64,000 bases of DNA from NCBI GenBank assembly GCA_007258455.2, contig VDFB02018536.1, positions 1-64,000 of the forward strand, written 5' to 3'. Below are positions 46,566 through 58,063 of this stretch, piece by piece. The stretch comes from Sequoia sempervirens (Eukaryota; Streptophyta; Pinopsida; Cupressales; Cupressaceae). Both the position numbers and the translations under genes were made by a program. Below the pieces are notes generated by a model. That model ran no database searches, was not told where the DNA came from, and saw only the letters and a program-made list of their open reading frames with translations. Each line of letters starts with the position of its first letter. Within the stretch, counting starts at the first letter, position 1.

Positions 46566-46829
46566 AATGAAACCCAAAAGGATGTCCTTCTCTACTAAAG
46601 AATGTTCGAAAGACATCCCATACCATCCCAAACCTTCTCAAGCATTGAAGAAGTGGGCCATTGTCTAGAAACATGACCAAGAATACAAAAACATATCCAT
46701 TTTTAGATCACACCTCCCCAATTAGGGAGCTAGGAAGTCCAAGGAAGACGACACATATACCATTTGAACTTGCAACACAAAACAAAAATGAACCGAAACT
46801 TGGTATACTTTTGTTTCCAACTATTCATA

Positions 46830-48119
46830 TGATTTAGATACTTTTGTTTCCAATTTTTTGTAGTTGTGGGAAAACATGCTCAAGTTAAATCCTCTCAACA
46901 AATTTAGATACTTTAGTCACCCCATTATTTTGCCTTACTTATTCATCTTGCTTAGCAAAAGCTGCATCAAGTGGAGTAGAAGGAAAATTTTAAATAACCC
47001 AAACATGCTTCAAATTGTGACTTATTAGTAGAAGAATGCAATGCTCTATTATAAGATCGTTGTATGCATGGAAATGATTAATCCCATCTTATGGGACACT
47101 TAATATTATGTCCCTTGATGAGCTGCAACAAGATCATGTTGACCACTTCTATCTAACTGCCTATTTGTGGGTGAAAGATTGTCCTTTTCTTTTATTTTGT
47201 GTCCATCATGCTCCATAATGTAGAACAAAATTTACCAACAAACAACATATCCCTGTTGAATATTTTGGACTCAAGAAGCCCAAAGTGCACCCATACATTG
47301 TTAAAGAACCTTTAAGTCACTCCTTTTCCTGTGGCAGTCTTTTTCCAAGTTGTTAAAATACCCATTTTGCTAAATCTATCAACTACCACAAATAAGCAAT
47401 CATGCCTATTTCTGCTAATAGGTGGGACACTTAATATTATGCCCCTTGATGAGCTGCAACAATATCATGTTGACCACTTCTATCTAACCGCCTATTTGTG
47501 GGTGAAAGATTGTATTTTTCTTTGATTTTGTGTCCATCATGCTCCATAATGTAGACCAAAATTTATCAACAAACAACATATCCCTGTTGAATATTTTGGA
47601 CTCAAGAAGACCAAAGTGCACCCATACATTGTTAAAGAACATTTAAGTCACTCCTTTTCCTGTGACAGTCTTTTTACAAGTTGTTAAAATACCCATTTTG
47701 CTAAATCTATCAACTACCACAAACAAGCAATCATGCCTATTTCTGCTAATAGGTAAACCTAATACAAAATCCATAGAAACACTTTCCCATGGTCTTGTGG
47801 GGTTAGGAAAAGGCATACATTCCTTCCTTGTTTTAAATTTGCTAGTGTAACACAATTTACAACTTCTAAAAAACCTTGTTACCTCTTGCTGCATTTTTGT
47901 GCAAATGAGTCATTGTTTTTCCCACATCAAAGTGACCCACCACTTTGGTGGTATATGTGCCTCACTCATCAACAAAAGCCTTTGTGCTCTTAGCACACAA
48001 AATTTTCCTATCTTACAGAGCATCCCATCTTAAAGATAGAAGTCTTCTTCAATTTTTTTACATTTCCTGTGATATAAGTTCTTCATATTTCTTACCAAAA
48101 TATTTATCATTTGCATATT
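46830..48119 (-). pseudogene. Ty3/Gypsy integrase relic (downstream half of the nested element)
   Basis: The minus strand reads YANDKYFGKKYEEL, a VVGHFDVGKT-like HHCC neighbourhood, CKLCYTSKFKTRK, then PTRPWESVSMDFVLGLP and [12 protein letters not shown]. It continues with NVWVHFGLLE, FNRDMLFVGKF and [10 protein letters not shown] (catalytic region, present twice because of a 331-bp duplication), HSSTNKSQFEACLGY and a KFVERI tail. Several stops occur. At 48119 the frame is interrupted by a solo LTR and resumes at 53633. With the insert removed, the reading EAYVEEYANDKYF is continuous, which shows this is the 3' part of the element at 53633-56560. Confidence 0.85.
47093..47755. repeat. 331-bp tandem duplication within Gypsy integrase
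   Basis: Unit 1 is 47093-47423 and unit 2 is 47424-47755, both starting GGGACACTTAATATTATG. They are nearly identical, so the duplication post-dates most decay of the element. It duplicates the integrase catalytic region. Confidence 0.92.
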
Positions 48120-49476
48120 TGTCATGATCCCAAAATTGTAACCCTAAAATATAAAGCATTGGAATGAGTAAATAAGATAAATAACAAAATACATATTAAA
48201 ATTATAAAAAGAAACATTAGCAATTTAATATTATATATTATATATTATTATAATTATCACAAGATAATATTATAATTATAATTGTCAAATATAAAAATAT
48301 ATAAAGCTTTGAAATGCAAATAGATAAATAAAATGAATAAACAAAATAAATATAGATATTGACAAATTAGATATTATTATAATTATAACCATACTAAAAT
48401 ATATATGTATAAATAATAATAATAAATATATTTTTTAATAAGAAACCTATAATATAAAATAAGTGCAGAGATTAATATTTCGAAAAGGCTACGATCAGAT
48501 TGAGGCAACAGCAGATATTTATTAAGGCAAGAATTAATATAGAAAGGCAGCGATTCATTACAAGTGAAGGCCCACCCTATTAATAAAAGACCAGCGATCA
48601 AGTATGGGGGGATTAGACTTTAAATGGCAAGAAAAAAAATTACTAAGGAGGCATCGCTAGGAAGAATAAAGGCAGCACTTGAGGAAGGACGTGTCTCCTA
48701 AGGGACAAACAAGGCTGAACAGTTATGTCCCTTCCTCCATCGTGGGATATAAGAGGGACATTTCTAAAGGAGAGGGGGAGGCAGAAAAAGTAAATATCTG
48801 GGAATATATATAAAAAGCAATGAATGAATATTATGAATCGATCAGGCAGAAAAATAAGAACAGTAGATCTCTATTCATAAGGAGAGATAGAGTAAAGTTA
48901 TAATATGCAGATTTAAGGAGATATATACAGATAAAAGAGGCAGATGTAGCTTTTAAAGAGATATAAAGGGAAGGAGTTATTCTGATAAAAAGACCAGAAA
49001 TACTAAGGAGTGTGTGTGAGCTCTAAAAGACCATTACATATCACAAAGGAGAAATTGGTTTGAAGAGAAAGTGCAGATTAGAGATGGAGACAAGAAGAAC
49101 AGATTGGAGCAGTCTAATAAAGGAATGAAGGCAGACTCAGAAATTATGAAAGACTACTGGGTTGATTATAATTTTCAGAAATACATCAAGAGAGTAGGTT
49201 AATATAATTGCATATGAATATATAAATATATAAGTTCAGGTAAAGTGAATATTAAATCAAAGTCAATTAGGATAATTATATATATATGGGGTTCGAATAT
49301 ACTATAATGATGTTTGCCGCCATTATTGAGCTTTATAAAGTAATCGTGGTTCTCAGTATGAATCTGAATAATAGATTCTTATTTGTTTGATCTGCACTAA
49401 CACTATTTTCTGAGTGTTAAGAACAAATCAATTGATTGGAAAATAAGAAAAGGACAGAGCAGCCAGCAGATATAAA

Positions 49477-49695
49477 TAGGGTTACCCGGGGACGCGTCCC
49501 CCCCCCAAAATCACCCGTCCCGGTTCTGGGGACGTCCCGGGTACCAGGGACGGCTAGGGGACGGGGGGGAACCGCCCCTTTTGCAAAACTAGGAAACGCC
49601 CCCGGGGGACAAATAGGGACGGCTGACAGTCCCGGGACGGGGGGACGGCTGAGCCGCCCCTCGACTGTCCCGGGACGGCCAGCCATCCCCGCTTT
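49477..49695. repeat. Left subterminal GGGACGG/CCGTCCC repeats of the hAT
   Basis: About 220 bp of very high G+C contain many copies of GGGACGG and its complement in both orientations, including GGGACGGCT three or more times. Reading frames over this stretch are compositional artefacts. Confidence 0.85.
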
Positions 49696-49762
49696 TTACT
49701 CGCCCCAAACACAAAAAAAAAAGCAAAAAATTTAAAAATAAAGCCTTGCTTATGTGGCATGC

Positions 49763-49773
49763 GTGGGCCCCAC
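49763..49773 (+). promoter_or_regulatory. TCP-type site in the hAT 5' region
   Basis: GTGGGCCCCAC contains overlapping class I (GGNCCCAC) and class II (GTGGGNCC) TCP factor motifs about 0.3 kb upstream of the transposase ATG. A role in expression is inferred only from the motif. Confidence 0.35.
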
Positions 49774-50080
49774 CATGTTTTGCTCTCTTAAGAATGAAAG
49801 GAGGCCTCTAAAAGTTCATTATTTTCATTTTGTTTGTGTAGGGAGCCAAGGGTTTGAGAAGAAAAAAAATTGCAGCCATTGAAGGAGAAGGAGCAGCTGT
49901 TTGAAGGAGGAGAGGAGGTTGAAAGAGTGTTGTTGGGAGTGCAAATCCATCAAAAAGGTATGCATTTTCTTTCACCATTCTTTTTTTTTCATTTTTTTTG
50001 CAAAATATGAAGTATGCATAGTCTGATTTTTTTTATTTTTTTCATTTTCAGTCAACACTTGCATTCTAAAAACAAAAAAC

Positions 50081-52545
50081 ATGAGCAACAGTGAAGGTGG
50101 GAGTGATAGTGAAGTTGAAATGCAAGTTAGAAGGCAAACTAGAGAGCAAATAACCCCTACCCAACACCATCATTCATCAACCAATTCCAAAACTATGAAG
50201 GACTATGCAAAACACCCAATAGACAAAAAAAAACCATTCCTTCAATTTGTGACAGCCATGGGTGAAAGACAAAAAAATTCAGGGGGGAGTAGGGTTTGGT
50301 TGTGCCATGTTTGTGAAAAGGAGTTTAGGGGCAGCTACACTAGAGTTAGGTCTCATTTTTTGGGTGAGGTGGGCCATGGAGTTAGAACGTGTCCTGCATT
50401 GACAGATGCACTATTTATAGAGTGCCAAACAATTCAAATGGAGTGTGATGGTGGGGTTCAAACTGGGTCTCCTTCTTTCCCAAGTTCACAATCGTCTATG
50501 CCTACTCCTACTCCTAGTCCTTCCACAGTTGGTAGTACTGTTATCTTAAGAGGAAAGAGGAAGGTGATTGGTGGTGATAAGGGAGCCTCAGTTGAGTCCA
50601 TGTTTCAAAACCAAGCACGAGAAACCTGTGAATCCTCCATTGCCAAATTCTTTTTTGCCCATGCCATTCCATTTCATGTGGCCCGTTCCTCTTATTTCAA
50701 ACAAATGGTGAAAGACTTAGTCACTGTTGGTCCTTCATTTGTACCCCCTGGAGATCATAAGCTACGCACCACCCTCCTAGACAAAGAGTACTCCAAAGTT
50801 AATGTGTTAATGGAGGAGATGAGGCAAACATGGATGAGGACGGGGTGCTCTATAGTGATGGATGGGTGGACTGATTGTAGACGTCGGCCACTCATCAATG
50901 TCATAGTCACATGCCCTGCTGGTTCTTATTTTCTTAGAGCCGTAGATTGTTCAGGGAGACGTAAGGATGCTGACTTCCAATTTTCCATTTTGAGAGATGC
51001 CATAGAGGAGGTTGGGGCTGCAAATGTGGTGCAGGTGATCACCGATTCAGCACGTGTGTGCAAATCGGCTGGGTTGATGGTGGAGGGTACTTACAGGCAC
51101 ATATTTTGGACCCCATGTTGTGTTCATGCATTGAACAATGCATTGAAAGACATAGGGAAGATGGATTGGGTGAAGAAAACGGTGGCAGAAGCTAGAGAAA
51201 TTCAAATGTTCATTTGCAACCACCACACCTCACTTGCTCTTTTCAGGACATTTTCAAAGAAGGAGTTTCTCAAACCTGTTGATACAAGGTATGCCATTTA
51301 CTTCATTTTGTTTCACTTTCAATTTGTATTCATAATCTGATTTTGTTTTAAATTTTTATTTTTTAATGAATCATTGAATTAATGAATGTAGATATGCCAC
51401 CTACTTCATCCTATTGGAGAGGATGCTTGAGGTGCATGAGCCTCTACAACTGATGATGGTCAATGCTGAGTGGACTAGATGGCCTAATGCAAGTTCTACT
51501 CAAGGAAAGAGCATCAAACAAAAGATCCTCGATGATGATTGGTGGGCCAATGTGAGGTAAGACATATTAGATGGCTGATTTTCATATTAAATTTCTGATT
51601 TTAATATTTTAATTTTATTGTCCAATGTTCCAACTTTTGAAGTTTCTAACATGTCAAATAACTTGTCAACTAATTATTTTGAACTTTTTGTTTGCATTTT
51701 GCAGATATATTTGCTCCTTTATCTCGCCCATTGTAGATGTCATTAGATATGCTGATACAGACTCTCCTAGTCTTGGAGAGATATATGAGACATTTGACAC
51801 TATGCTTGGGAAGATCAAGCAAGTTATTTTGGCAAAGGACCCCACTTTGGATTTATATGAGCAACACATTAGGCCCATTGTGACGCGGAGGTGGAATACA
51901 ATGAACACCCCGCTTCATATGGCTGCCTTTGCTCTAAATCCAAAATGGTATGCACCAAGGGATGGTAGGGTGCCTCCATGTGATGATCCTGAGGTTTTAG
52001 ATGGGTTCACACGGGCCATTGAAAAGATTTATCCAGCCGAGCAAGCTTCAATACTTCGGTCACAATTTCTAGACTTTGCTAATCTTAATGGCCCAAACTT
52101 GAGCAAACCACAGGCGAGGTTGGATAGAGCTATATTAGCTCAAGGGAACCCTATTGGATGGTGGACCTATCATGGGAGAGATACACCGCAGTTGAAGATA
52201 CTTGCCACTCGCCTTCTTGCACAGGTTGCTAGTTCCTCTGCTGCAGAGAGGAATTGGTCCACATATGGCTTTATCCACTCTGTCAAGAGGAATAGACTTA
52301 CCTCTAGACGAGCAGAGAAGCTAGTGGCTGTTCATAGTGCTCTTCGGCTTCAGGATCGACAGACTCCAGAGTATCGACAGACTCCAGCTCTACGGTGGGA
52401 TATTGATCCCGAGGACGCGGCTCAGATAGATGAGGAGGAGACAGCTGAGGGCTTGGTTGGGGTCCCATTGGCTGAGGAGGAGCATTACGGTGGCAGTGAC
52501 TCAGAGGATGACTCTGATTTTGATGCAGTTATGAGAGATGATTAG
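50081..52545 (+). CDS. hAT transposase, 3 exons, 737 aa, apparently intact
   Basis: Exons are 50081-51288, 51392-51556 and 51705-52545, totalling 738 codons including TAG. Both introns (103 and 148 bp) have GT-AG ends and give continuous conserved protein (VDT-R-YATYF and WWANV-R-YICSF). An acidic/basic N-terminus is followed by a BED-type zinc finger (C75, C78, H92, C104 in WLCHVCEKEF..RSHFLG..TC), and a Ser/Pro/Thr linker (about 130-150). The DUF659/RNase H-like core carries DGWTD (D261) and ITDSA (D322), then CCVHALNNAL. The hAT dimerisation region (about 605-670) has GWWTYHGRDTPQL and SSSAAERNWS (E639, probable third acidic residue), and the tail is very acidic. The enzyme would excise and insert the element in the nucleus. 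The ATG is the first in frame after the 5' region. Confidence 0.92.
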
Positions 52546-52903
52546 GGGCAGCAGTGCTCTTTGTTTATTTTGTAAATTTGTATTCATTATTGACATACGA
52601 TATTGTATTTTGATTTTCATAGCAAACTAAAACTTTAAAACTATATGGCAGCAATGTAGCCTTTGGGCATTTTGATATAAGTTTATAAATTATAACTTGG
52701 AGGTTGTTTCATGATTTGTGTAACTGTATGTTAATTTTGAATGCGTATTGACTATTGACTCTATTGAGTATTGGCATAATGTTGAACACAAATGTTATAT
52801 GTTAATGTTCTATAATGTGTATTATGCATGCCTTATTCATGTTATCTATTGAATATTTAAAATTTCCCTATATTTTTTAAATTTTCCCTATATTTTTATA
52901 TAG

Positions 52904-53040
52904 CCGTCCCCTGCCGTCCCTAATTTTGGCCTCAAAAATCGGTCCCCTGCCGTCCCTAATTTTGGCCTCAAAAATCGGAAACTTGGGGACTCGTCCCGCC
53001 GTCCCCTGCCGTCCCCGTCCCGGAAAGTTGGGGTAACCTT
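52904..53040. repeat. Right subterminal repeats of the hAT, with 36-bp direct duplication
   Basis: CCGTCCC-type words recur. Two identical 36-bp units (52906-52941, 52942-52977) each contain CCCCTGCCGTCCCTAATTTT and GCCTCAAAAATCG. Confidence 0.85.
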
Positions 53041-53298
53041 CATATAATCTGTCAGTATCAATTAATTTATGATTTCAGAAATATGAAGAAGGTGCATCAA
53101 TTAGTGAAGAATTATAACATATCATTTAAAATGATTCATGCATATTACCTTATGATAGCATATCCATAGTTCACTCTATATTACTAATGTGACTATTGCA
53201 AATACAAATTCAATTAGTCTATAAGGGGCCCAATCATGAGGAAAATGGAAGGGGATGGAACGATGACGGTATTAGAATCCTTACTAAATGGGCCACCC

Positions 53299-53364
53299 CA
53301 TATGAATGGCATGCACCACATGGGGTCACCTCATATGAATGGCATGCACCACATGAGGTCAAGG
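53299..53364. repeat. 33-bp direct repeat with inverted arms in the solo LTR
   Basis: CATATGAATGGCATGCACCA occurs twice, 33 bp apart. Each copy is bracketed by short complementary arms (CCCCAT..ATGGGG; CCTCAT..ATGAGG), so each could form a stem. Confidence 0.75.
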
Positions 53365-53632
53365 AGGCTAAGACACCCCTTCAAACTCCCCCCTTTTCCA
53401 TGATCTCCCATGATTGAGCATCCTCAAGGTGGAGTAACAATCAGATTAACGAATTTACATTAGAGTTATTAATGTTAAATCATGATATATTATTTGTTAG
53501 GTGATTGTTGTAATTGATTTCTAACTTGTCTGCAGGGATTAAATTGAGCCAAGGTACTCTCTAAATCTGTTATTTGCTTGGAAATTGATAACTTAGAGTA
53601 AAAATAATATAATCCCAATTAGGGACATTACA

Positions 53633-56560
53633 ATATTCTTCAACATAAGCCTCTTTTGTGAAGGGCTCCAAGTGAGTTACCATAGACATTGCTGAAATAG
53701 TTGGCCTAGACAACACCAAGAAAACATATCTGCCACAACATTATTAGTGCCTTTTTTATACATAATTATTAAATGAAATTGTTGATGAAAATCCATCCAA
53801 TTGTAGTGCCCTATTGTAATTTACTTTGTGCTTGCGAATATCATGGAACTTGGTGGTCAGTACACACAATAGTTTCCTCACCAAACAAATAGCATCTCCA
53901 TTTTTTAATTACTTGCACTAGTGCATATAACTCTTTATCACAAACCAGATAGTCCTCTAACTACTGAAGTAAAAACCTCTAAAGGAACCCATGGCATATT
54001 CACTAGCATCTGTTTCTATTTAAACAGCTTTTGTGTATCAAAAAGATGTAAAACAGGGGAATGAATTATCTTATATTTCAATGTCTCAAATGCCTTGTCA
54101 TGTTCATTTTCCCAATTAAATTTCTTTCCCTTCAATGCAATCTGATGTAAAGGTGCAAAGCTATATAGGGAAAAGAAGGATTAAAATCTCATGAATTGTG
54201 CAATCCCTACAAAATTTCTTGTTTTTGTACTACTCTGTGGTGTAGGACAATTTAAAATTGTTTCAATTTTAGATGGGTCCATCCTTTATTTTCCTCCTAC
54301 AACATGCCCCTAATATACCAAAGATTCTTTGACAAATTCACACTTCTTTAGACTGCATAGTAGTAGTTATTCTTTTAACCTTTGCAAGAGATGTTTGATG
54401 TGGATTAATGGTTCTTTCCATATAGCACTAAATATTAGAATATCATCTAGATAGATTATCACAAAGCAATATGTGAAATCCTTTAAAACACGATCCATCA
54501 ATCTCATGAAATTTGCAGATGCATTACTCAATCTAAAAGGAAATACTATTCATAAGGACCTTGCTCCATCTTGAAAGCAATCTTCCAATTGTCCTCTTGT
54601 TTCATTCACACCCAAGGATAACTAGACTTAAGATCCAACTTAGCGAAATACTTAAACATATCTAAGTTGATCTAACAAATCATTTATCCTCAAGAGAGGA
54701 TTTCTATCCTTAATAGTAATTTATTAAGAGCTCTATAATCTATGCACATTCTCAAAGAAAATACTTTATTTTGCACCATCATTACCACAAGGTGAAGTGT
54801 TAGGGAAAACCAACCCTTGCTCCAATAGCTCCTGAAGTTACCTCTTGATCTCATTGCTCTCTAGTAGTGTTTGCTAGTACAACCTAATATTGGGTAGACA
54901 ATATTTCAGCAGGAGTTGACCCTTGTGCTTCACCTCCCTTCTTGGTAGTAATCCCCTTGGTTCTTCAAACACTGCATGAAAAGATGACAAGACTTCATCC
55001 AAGCCTTTCAATTTTGAATTAGTCATTGTAGAAATGCCTATCGCATTTTCTTTGTTATCTTTATATAAGAGTAAATGAAATTATTTGGTTTCTTGAATCA
55101 ATTTGATTGATTGGTTAGCACTTACCATAGCTACTTTAGCCCTACTTTTGTGCCCTTTGCCCTTTGATTATGTATTTGACCCCATCTTTGACCCATCTTC
55201 ACTTATTAACCCTTCTTATGAAAATAATATCCCTAATGTAGAGATATGGACTGACAAGAACAATATCAAAAGCACCAAGGGGAATCACAACAGCTTCTTT
55301 TTCATCTATGTATTGTGCATTTACCCTAAATTTTACCTTGCACCTTTTAGTTACTTTTGTATTTCAACACCCCTTTTCACCCATCCCAATGGGTATGGAT
55401 ATGGATGTTCCTCTATTTCTAGCCCAATCCTTTTTACAAAGCTCTATCAAATGAGATTACTTTGTGAACAAGGAAATACCAATGCATTTACTTTATTTTT
55501 CTTAAGTTACTTTCCCAAAACAAAAATTTCATTAATCTCATCAAATTCATTCCTTTTCTTAGTGGCCATGTATCTAAGTTTATCATCTACATTCAACCCA
55601 TCCTCTATCTCTATTTCTTCCTCTTGAATAGTTAACAGAATTCTTTGTTTCATTTTCTTTGCCCTTATTTCTATTCTTAGAATGTAGTTTGGGATGAAGC
55701 TTTCAACATTTTGAATTTACATGCCCATCTAGTTTATTATGACAAAATGAATTTTTGTGTCCTTTTTATCATCCTTTTGCAAAATAGTGTTAGCTTTCTC
55801 CATTTTCCAGTTTCATTTGTATATACCCTTCTACTTAGAAGACTTGCCCTCGTACCTCTTTTTCTCCTCTAAATAGTATGCTTGGACACATGCTTCATCC
55901 AAGTTCTTTGCATTGGTAGAGTACCCTCCCTCGGATGTGAGAATGGAGTCCATTGAGATAATTCATCATCATGTCCTCCTCATCAAGATCCACGCCATTC
56001 ACTATAGCTTGCCGATAAAACTCTGCAATCTAATCCTACACACTTTGACAAACATCCACTTAATTTTTTGGTCAACCTTATGTACTGTGGGATAGAAATT
56101 CCTCATTATTTCTATGATTTTTTCCCATTTATTAACTATTGGCTTCTTTCTATTTTCAAAATTTGCAACATAGTTTCTCACCATACAAGAGCATGAACTA
56201 TCATCTTTAGGCATACAAAATTAATTCTTTGTACTCCATTTATTTTACACACACTGAAATACAATTCTAATTGCTTAATCCATGTATTGAGCAATTCCAC
56301 ATTAATTTATCCGTCAAAAGCCCTAAACTTGATTTTTGTTTCTACCTAAATGAACTCACTTCCTTTTCCTTTTCTACATTAGATTCATTCAAGAAGTATT
56401 TATCCTTAAAATCATCTTCATTATCACCAATTCCAAAAAAAATTGCCAAAGCCTTTACCAATCCTCTTGTGGAAGATTGTTCTTGCTCCATTTTATCTTG
56501 TTGCTTACTCCTGCTCTTCTTGTTGCCTCAACCATGGTTGATTTTCCATGATTAATCTCT
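53633..56560 (-). pseudogene. Ty3/Gypsy gag, protease, RT and RNase H relic (upstream half of the nested element)
   Basis: On the minus strand, reading right to left: gag-like sequence near 55900-56500 (RQAI..DEEDMMMNYLNGLHSHIRG); a damaged zinc knuckle near 55705-55755 (CHNKLDGHVNSKC); a protease region near 55100-55400 (HPYPYPLGWV, a VLVSPYLY-like block); RT near 54200-54750 (WKIAFKMEQGPYE, YLDD at 54442-54453, a YLGHVVGGK-like block); RNase H near 53700-54100 (NWENEHDKAFETLK, GHYNWMDFHQQF and a VADMFS end). It carries many stops (TAA, TGA and TAG) and shifts. The element continues at 48119 after the solo LTR. Its LTRs were not identified. Confidence 0.82.
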
Positions 56561-58063
56561 CATGTCGCCTTCTAGTGTCTTCACCCTTGCACTTGCACTT
56601 GGGTATAGCTGTAGCATGTACTTAATAATTGTGATGGGTAGGTGAGTTATATCCATATCATTGATTGTAAGTAGACAGGTTGTGAATCTACATAAGCATG
56701 TTGCTCTCCCCATAAGCGTAATATTAGTGTATCTATCCTTCTATTCAATAAGGTTGAGAGGAGCTGATGGCAAAGAGGGTGTGGCTTGGCATGTTTCAAC
56801 TTTCAGCTGCCCCCTTGCCCGTGGCCTTAGTGTATTTCCTTTGGTGTCATGTTAATGGAGCTACACATTGTTCATGTGTTCATTCTATGTTTGTGTATTC
56901 TTATGTTCTTATGTATAAGTGTTTATGGTTGCCCACATAATAGTATTGATGGTGATTATGGATAATGGATGTTGTGATACATTATCTCTGTTGCCTAACA
57001 TTGTACAAAGATTGAGATCTATGACTGTGCACCTCATGATTGGCTTTCTTTTGGAGATTGGTATGCAGCTGCACAAGTGGTCTCTCTAAGTGTCAATCTA
57101 GGTCTTCATTTGTACATCCAAATAGGCTAGCATTTCCCTTCCCAGATGTCCCAAAATCTTTAGAATCGGGTGTTATCCAGATTCCAAACAGTCCTTTTGT
57201 GCACTGGCAAGAAATTCCTTGGTTAGTCAAAAACCAATTGAAAATATAGAGATTGGATTGACAAGCTGAATGCTTGAAGTTTATAATTGCTGAAAACTAC
57301 ACTGCCAAGAATGAGAACTGGGGCAACAAAACAGAAACAAGCTCGAACAAAAGAACAAATATTCTAATATTTCAGGGATAGGACACATTTTACAGTATTT
57401 TTATACAGATGAAACAATTAGTAATTTTTAATCGTCATATAAAGAAATTACAATTCATTTAATTTTCTACAAACACAAAGACATGTCATGTTTAGATTCA
57501 TCATTCAGAGTTAGTAAACAACGAAGAATGCTCACACACAACCTGTCAAACACAGCATTGATTTTCCACATATTTCAATTTCACCAGTTGGCATCCTCCA
57601 ATAGGAGATTAAATTACAAACTATACAGCACAACTATATCAAAAGTCCCAGCAAGACATTTATTGAACAGATTTCCATCTTACCAGAGGGCTGGGATGAC
57701 AGATCAAAAGTTGGAATTATTATGGACAGATGCTGATATGATTATTAGATAGTTCGCAGAATTGTTTTCTTCTCTTTTTTTCTAAATGTCTTCTTTTGCC
57801 AATTGATTCAAGCATTCATTACAGACCAGTAACACCCTAAAATATGCAGATTTTTTTTTTTTTAATTAAAACCATAACAGCCATTGGCTGTCCATTTTCT
57901 GCTAACATCAGCTGAAAGTATGAAAATATTCTGAGATATTTCTTGATAAAAGAACCATTCCTAGAGATTGTTAAATCAAAGTCATAAATAACTAATAATA
58001 TAAAATCATCTAGAACCAAGGAAAGTCTAAGGAATAGATTTTTTTTTCCCACATTTAGAACTA
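56561..58063. other. Unassigned A+T-rich DNA
   Basis: No gene is recognised. The plus-strand frames at 57040-57249 and 57483-57752 lack known domains. It may include remains of the 5' LTR of the Gypsy element, but neither a PBS nor LTR borders could be found. Confidence 0.4.

Larger units (their letters stand above)
49477..53040 (+). mobile_element. hAT DNA transposon with intact transposase gene and GGGACGG-rich ends
   Basis: The element is 3.56 kb inside the solo LTR. Its ends are imperfect inverted repeats: TAGGGTTACCCGG on the left, and AAGGTTACCCCAAC on the complement of the right. Flanks GATATAAA (49469-49476) and CATATAAT (53041-53048) match at 6 of 8 positions, an imperfect 8-bp TSD. 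Both ends are G+C-rich and packed with GGGACGG/CCGTCCC words, likely transposase-binding repeats by analogy with other hATs. It encodes one complete transposase on the plus strand. The lack of coding lesions suggests recent activity. Confidence 0.88.
48120..53632. mobile_element. Solo LTR (~1.96 kb) split by a hAT transposon, TSD ATATT
   Basis: The element begins TGTCATGATCCC and ends GGGACATTACA (TG..CA). It is flanked by the 5-bp repeat ATATT (48115-48119 and 53633-53637) and interrupts a Gypsy reading frame that is continuous once it is removed. After subtracting the hAT insert, about 1.96 kb remains with no coding domain, as expected for a solo LTR left by LTR-LTR recombination. A TATA-like GGGATATAAGAGGG lies near 48744. 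I cannot name the parent family. Confidence 0.8.

Noticed and set aside
49417..49760. Several overlapping open frames on both strands in the G+C-rich stretch
   Set aside because: They read through the GGGACGG subterminal repeats of the hAT and owe their openness to base composition. Their translations are low-complexity Gly/Pro/Arg/Thr.
53196..53417. 73-codon frame with YEWHAPHGV/YEWHAPHEV repeats
   Set aside because: It is produced by the 33-bp direct repeat inside the solo LTR and is not a protein repeat of a real gene.
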